Shown: piece by piece, positions 62,843-64,000 of the stretch
How the letters are laid out: each line of letters opens with the position of its first letter
Position numbering within the stretch: position 1 is the first letter of the stretch
NCBI RefSeq assembly: GCF_030409685.1
Contig: NZ_JAUFQJ010000013.1
Span: 186,001-250,000, forward strand
Direction of reading: 5' to 3'
From: Ferruginibacter paludis
Lineage (GTDB): Bacteria; Bacteroidota; Bacteroidia; Chitinophagales; Chitinophagaceae
Length of the DNA stretch: 64,000 bases
The notes under the pieces: model-generated
Seen by the model: only the letters and a program-made list of their open reading frames with translations
The model's database searches: none
What the model was told of the DNA's origin: nothing
Position numbers and translations under genes: made by a program

Positions 62843-63400
62843 ATGCAGCAGGCAATAGAAAACATATCAGATATCAAAATAGGCTTCCCCGGTCAGGCAG
62901 AAGTGCAAGGTAACATCCCCTTCCTCCAGCTACGGCAATTTAATGACGACGGGATGCTTTTGACCAATGATGCTGACTATATAAAGTTAACTGAAAAGAT
63001 TGGACCCCATGTCCTGCAAAACGGCGATGTGCTATTTGTGGGAAAAGGCCATCGGTTGTTTGCCTGGTGTTACATTGACAAAAATATACCCACGGTGGCC
63101 TCATCAAGTTTCTTTGTAATTCGCCCGAATACTAAAAAGATTCACCCGGAATATTTAGCAGCAATCCTAAATGCCCCACAAACAAAAACAGCTTTAATGC
63201 AATTGGGTGGCGGCACTAATATTTTTTCAATTCGCAAATCAGAGTTAGCAGCTTTTCAAATACCAGTTTTACCAATGGATCAACAAATCAGGGTTGCATC
63301 ATTGGCCAGCTTTCATCAAAAGGAAATACAACTGGCTAAAGAATTAATTAGCCAGAAACAAAGCTTGTATTCCGCAATCATTTCAAAACTTATTAAATAA
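62843..63400 (+). CDS. Half-size type I restriction specificity subunit (HsdS-like)
   Basis: The 185-residue protein contains one target-recognition-like domain: GNIPFLQLRQFNDDG, GDVLFVGKGHR, ASSSFFVIRPN and the C-terminal helix (DQQIRVASLASFHQKEIQLAKELISQKQSL) that serves as spacer in HsdS. Normal HsdS has two such halves in about 400 residues. A single half can work as a homodimer or pair with another partial subunit. It stops 5 bases before hsdM. The ATG at 62843 is chosen; an earlier ATG at 62807 lies before the presumed start of transcription. Confidence 0.75.
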   Translation: MQQAIENISDIKIGFPGQAEVQGNIPFLQLRQFNDDGMLLTNDADYIKLTEKIGPHVLQNGDVLFVGKGHRLFAWCYIDKNIPTVASSSFFVIRPNTKKIHPEYLAAILNAPQTKTALMQLGGGTNIFSIRKSELAAFQIPVLPMDQQIRVASLASFHQKEIQLAKELISQKQSLYSAIISKLIK

Positions 63401-63405
63401 TCAAT

Positions 63406-64000
63406 ATGGATAAGAAGTTAGACCAATCAGATATTAATAGAATAGTATGGAAAGCCTGCGACACTTTCCGGGGCACTATTGATGCTACCCAATACAAAGA
63501 TTATATACTCACCATGCTGTTCCTAAAATATGTTACTGATGTATGGAAGGATAAAAGGGCAGCCTACGTAGAAAAATATAAAAATGATGAAGTGCGTATT
63601 GAAAGGGCATTACGCAGCGAACGTTTTCAACTTCCTGCTGAAAGTTCTTTTGATACCTTGTTTAAACAACGTAATGAAAGCAATCTGGGTGAGTTAATAA
63701 ATATTGCATTGGAGAAATTGGAGGATGCTAACCGAAGCAAATTGGAAAGAGTATTTCGTAACATAGATTTTAATAGCGAAGCAAATCTTGGGCAAACGAA
63801 AGACCGCAATCGGCGCTTAAAAAATCTACTGGTGGACTTTTCTGAATTGGATATTCAGCCTTCACATTTGGAAGGTAATGATATCATTGGCGATGCTTAC
63901 GAATTTTTGATTGCGAAATTCGCCAGTGATGCCGGGAAAAAGGCGGGTGATTTTTATACACCAAGTGAGGTATCTACTCTATTAGCAAAGCTGCTTGCAC
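63406..64000 (+). CDS. hsdM: Type I restriction-modification methyltransferase subunit HsdM (3' partial)
   Basis: The visible 198 residues start MDKKLDQSDINRIVWKACDTFRGTI and include the HsdM N-terminal helical domain (YILTMLFLKYVTDVWKDKR). They run into GDAYEFLIAKFASDAGKKAGDFYTPSEV, which marks the start of the adenine-methylase domain with the YTP segment that precedes SAM motif I. The protein methylates adenine in the target sequence and pairs with HsdS. The gene is cut by the window end, and the restriction subunit is not seen. Confidence 0.92.
   Translation, partial: MDKKLDQSDINRIVWKACDTFRGTIDATQYKDYILTMLFLKYVTDVWKDKRAAYVEKYKNDEVRIERALRSERFQLPAESSFDTLFKQRNESNLGELINIALEKLEDANRSKLERVFRNIDFNSEANLGQTKDRNRRLKNLLVDFSELDIQPSHLEGNDIIGDAYEFLIAKFASDAGKKAGDFYTPSEVSTLLAKLLA

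Larger units (their letters stand above)
19215..64000. mobile_element. Integrative and conjugative element, CTnDOT-like transfer type (right end outside window)
   Basis: From tRNA-Pro rightwards the content changes from housekeeping to mobile genes: a large serine recombinase, DUF3945-like and other ICE accessory genes, a TraE-to-TraN type IV secretion block of the Bacteroidota conjugative-transposon kind, RteC and a hybrid sensor kinase, and then cargo, ssb, DUF932, radC and restriction genes. A relaxase, coupling protein and second attachment site are not visible, so the right border is unknown. Cargo from about 38.9 kb could be part of this ICE or partly older chromosomal sequence. The ssb/DUF932/radC genes at 56-62.6 kb argue that mobile sequence continues. 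Confidence 0.7.

Noticed and set aside
1..64000. CRISPR array or cas genes
   Set aside because: No evenly spaced short direct repeats with unique spacers were seen and no Cas protein motifs appear in the translated frames.

Overview
The window is from a member of the Bacteroidota, most likely a Chitinophagaceae-type organism. I infer this from the AT-rich coding style, the TAnnTTTG-type -7 promoter elements, the DUF4293 and DUF3127 proteins, a type IX secretion (gliding-type) C-terminal sorting domain, DUF6443/DUF5977 RHS proteins and CTnDOT-type tra genes. I cannot name the species.

Region 1 (1-18.9 kb) is ordinary chromosome. It holds the C-terminal end of a DsbD-like thioredoxin protein, an ECF sigma factor, uvrA, a possible 41-residue membrane protein, a DUF4293 protein downstream of glyA, a sugar nucleotidyltransferase, a nitronate monooxygenase-like flavoprotein, an SLBB/Wza-like export protein with a Wzz-like partner, a NatAB-like ABC exporter, an FAD-dependent oxidoreductase, a DUF3127 protein with an SSB-like acidic tip, and dnaA with one perfect DnaA box just upstream. 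Two tRNA genes follow, Ser(GCU) and Pro(UGG).

Region 2 (19.1-38.6 kb) is the conjugation half of an integrative and conjugative element (ICE). A large serine recombinase gene runs antisense straight through tRNA-Pro, which marks that tRNA as the likely integration site. Behind it, nearly all on the minus strand and tightly packed, are accessory ICE genes, a CTnDOT-like type IV secretion block (TraN, M, L-like, K, J, three related TraI/TerB-like periplasmic proteins, a lipoprotein, TraG, F, E) and a regulatory block. The regulatory block has an XRE protein, a hidden small plus-strand protein resembling RNA polymerase alpha-CTD, RteC, a hybrid sensor kinase/response regulator and a GNAT acetyltransferase.

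Region 3 (38.9-55.5 kb) is surface and conflict cargo: a giant adhesin with SprB-like repeats and a T9SS sorting domain, then a five-gene plus-strand operon. The operon encodes an outer-membrane-like protein, an RHS protein with DUF5977, a cysteine-depleted glutathione-peroxidase-like protein, a DUF6443 RHS polymorphic toxin with a possible GIY-YIG-like tip, and a candidate immunity protein. A decayed RHS core and a truncated GHKL ATPase lie just behind it.

Region 4 (55.5-64 kb) carries typical mobile-element genes (a small ORF, ssb, DUF932, radC) that bracket two probable defence genes: an HNH protein and a 928-residue PIN-domain protein with a long helical body. Two long nested-hairpin elements lie at the edges of this block. 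The window ends inside a type I restriction-modification operon that starts with a half-size specificity subunit behind a promoter flanked by two near-identical direct repeats, followed by hsdM. The far end of the ICE, its relaxase and its coupling protein are not in the window.
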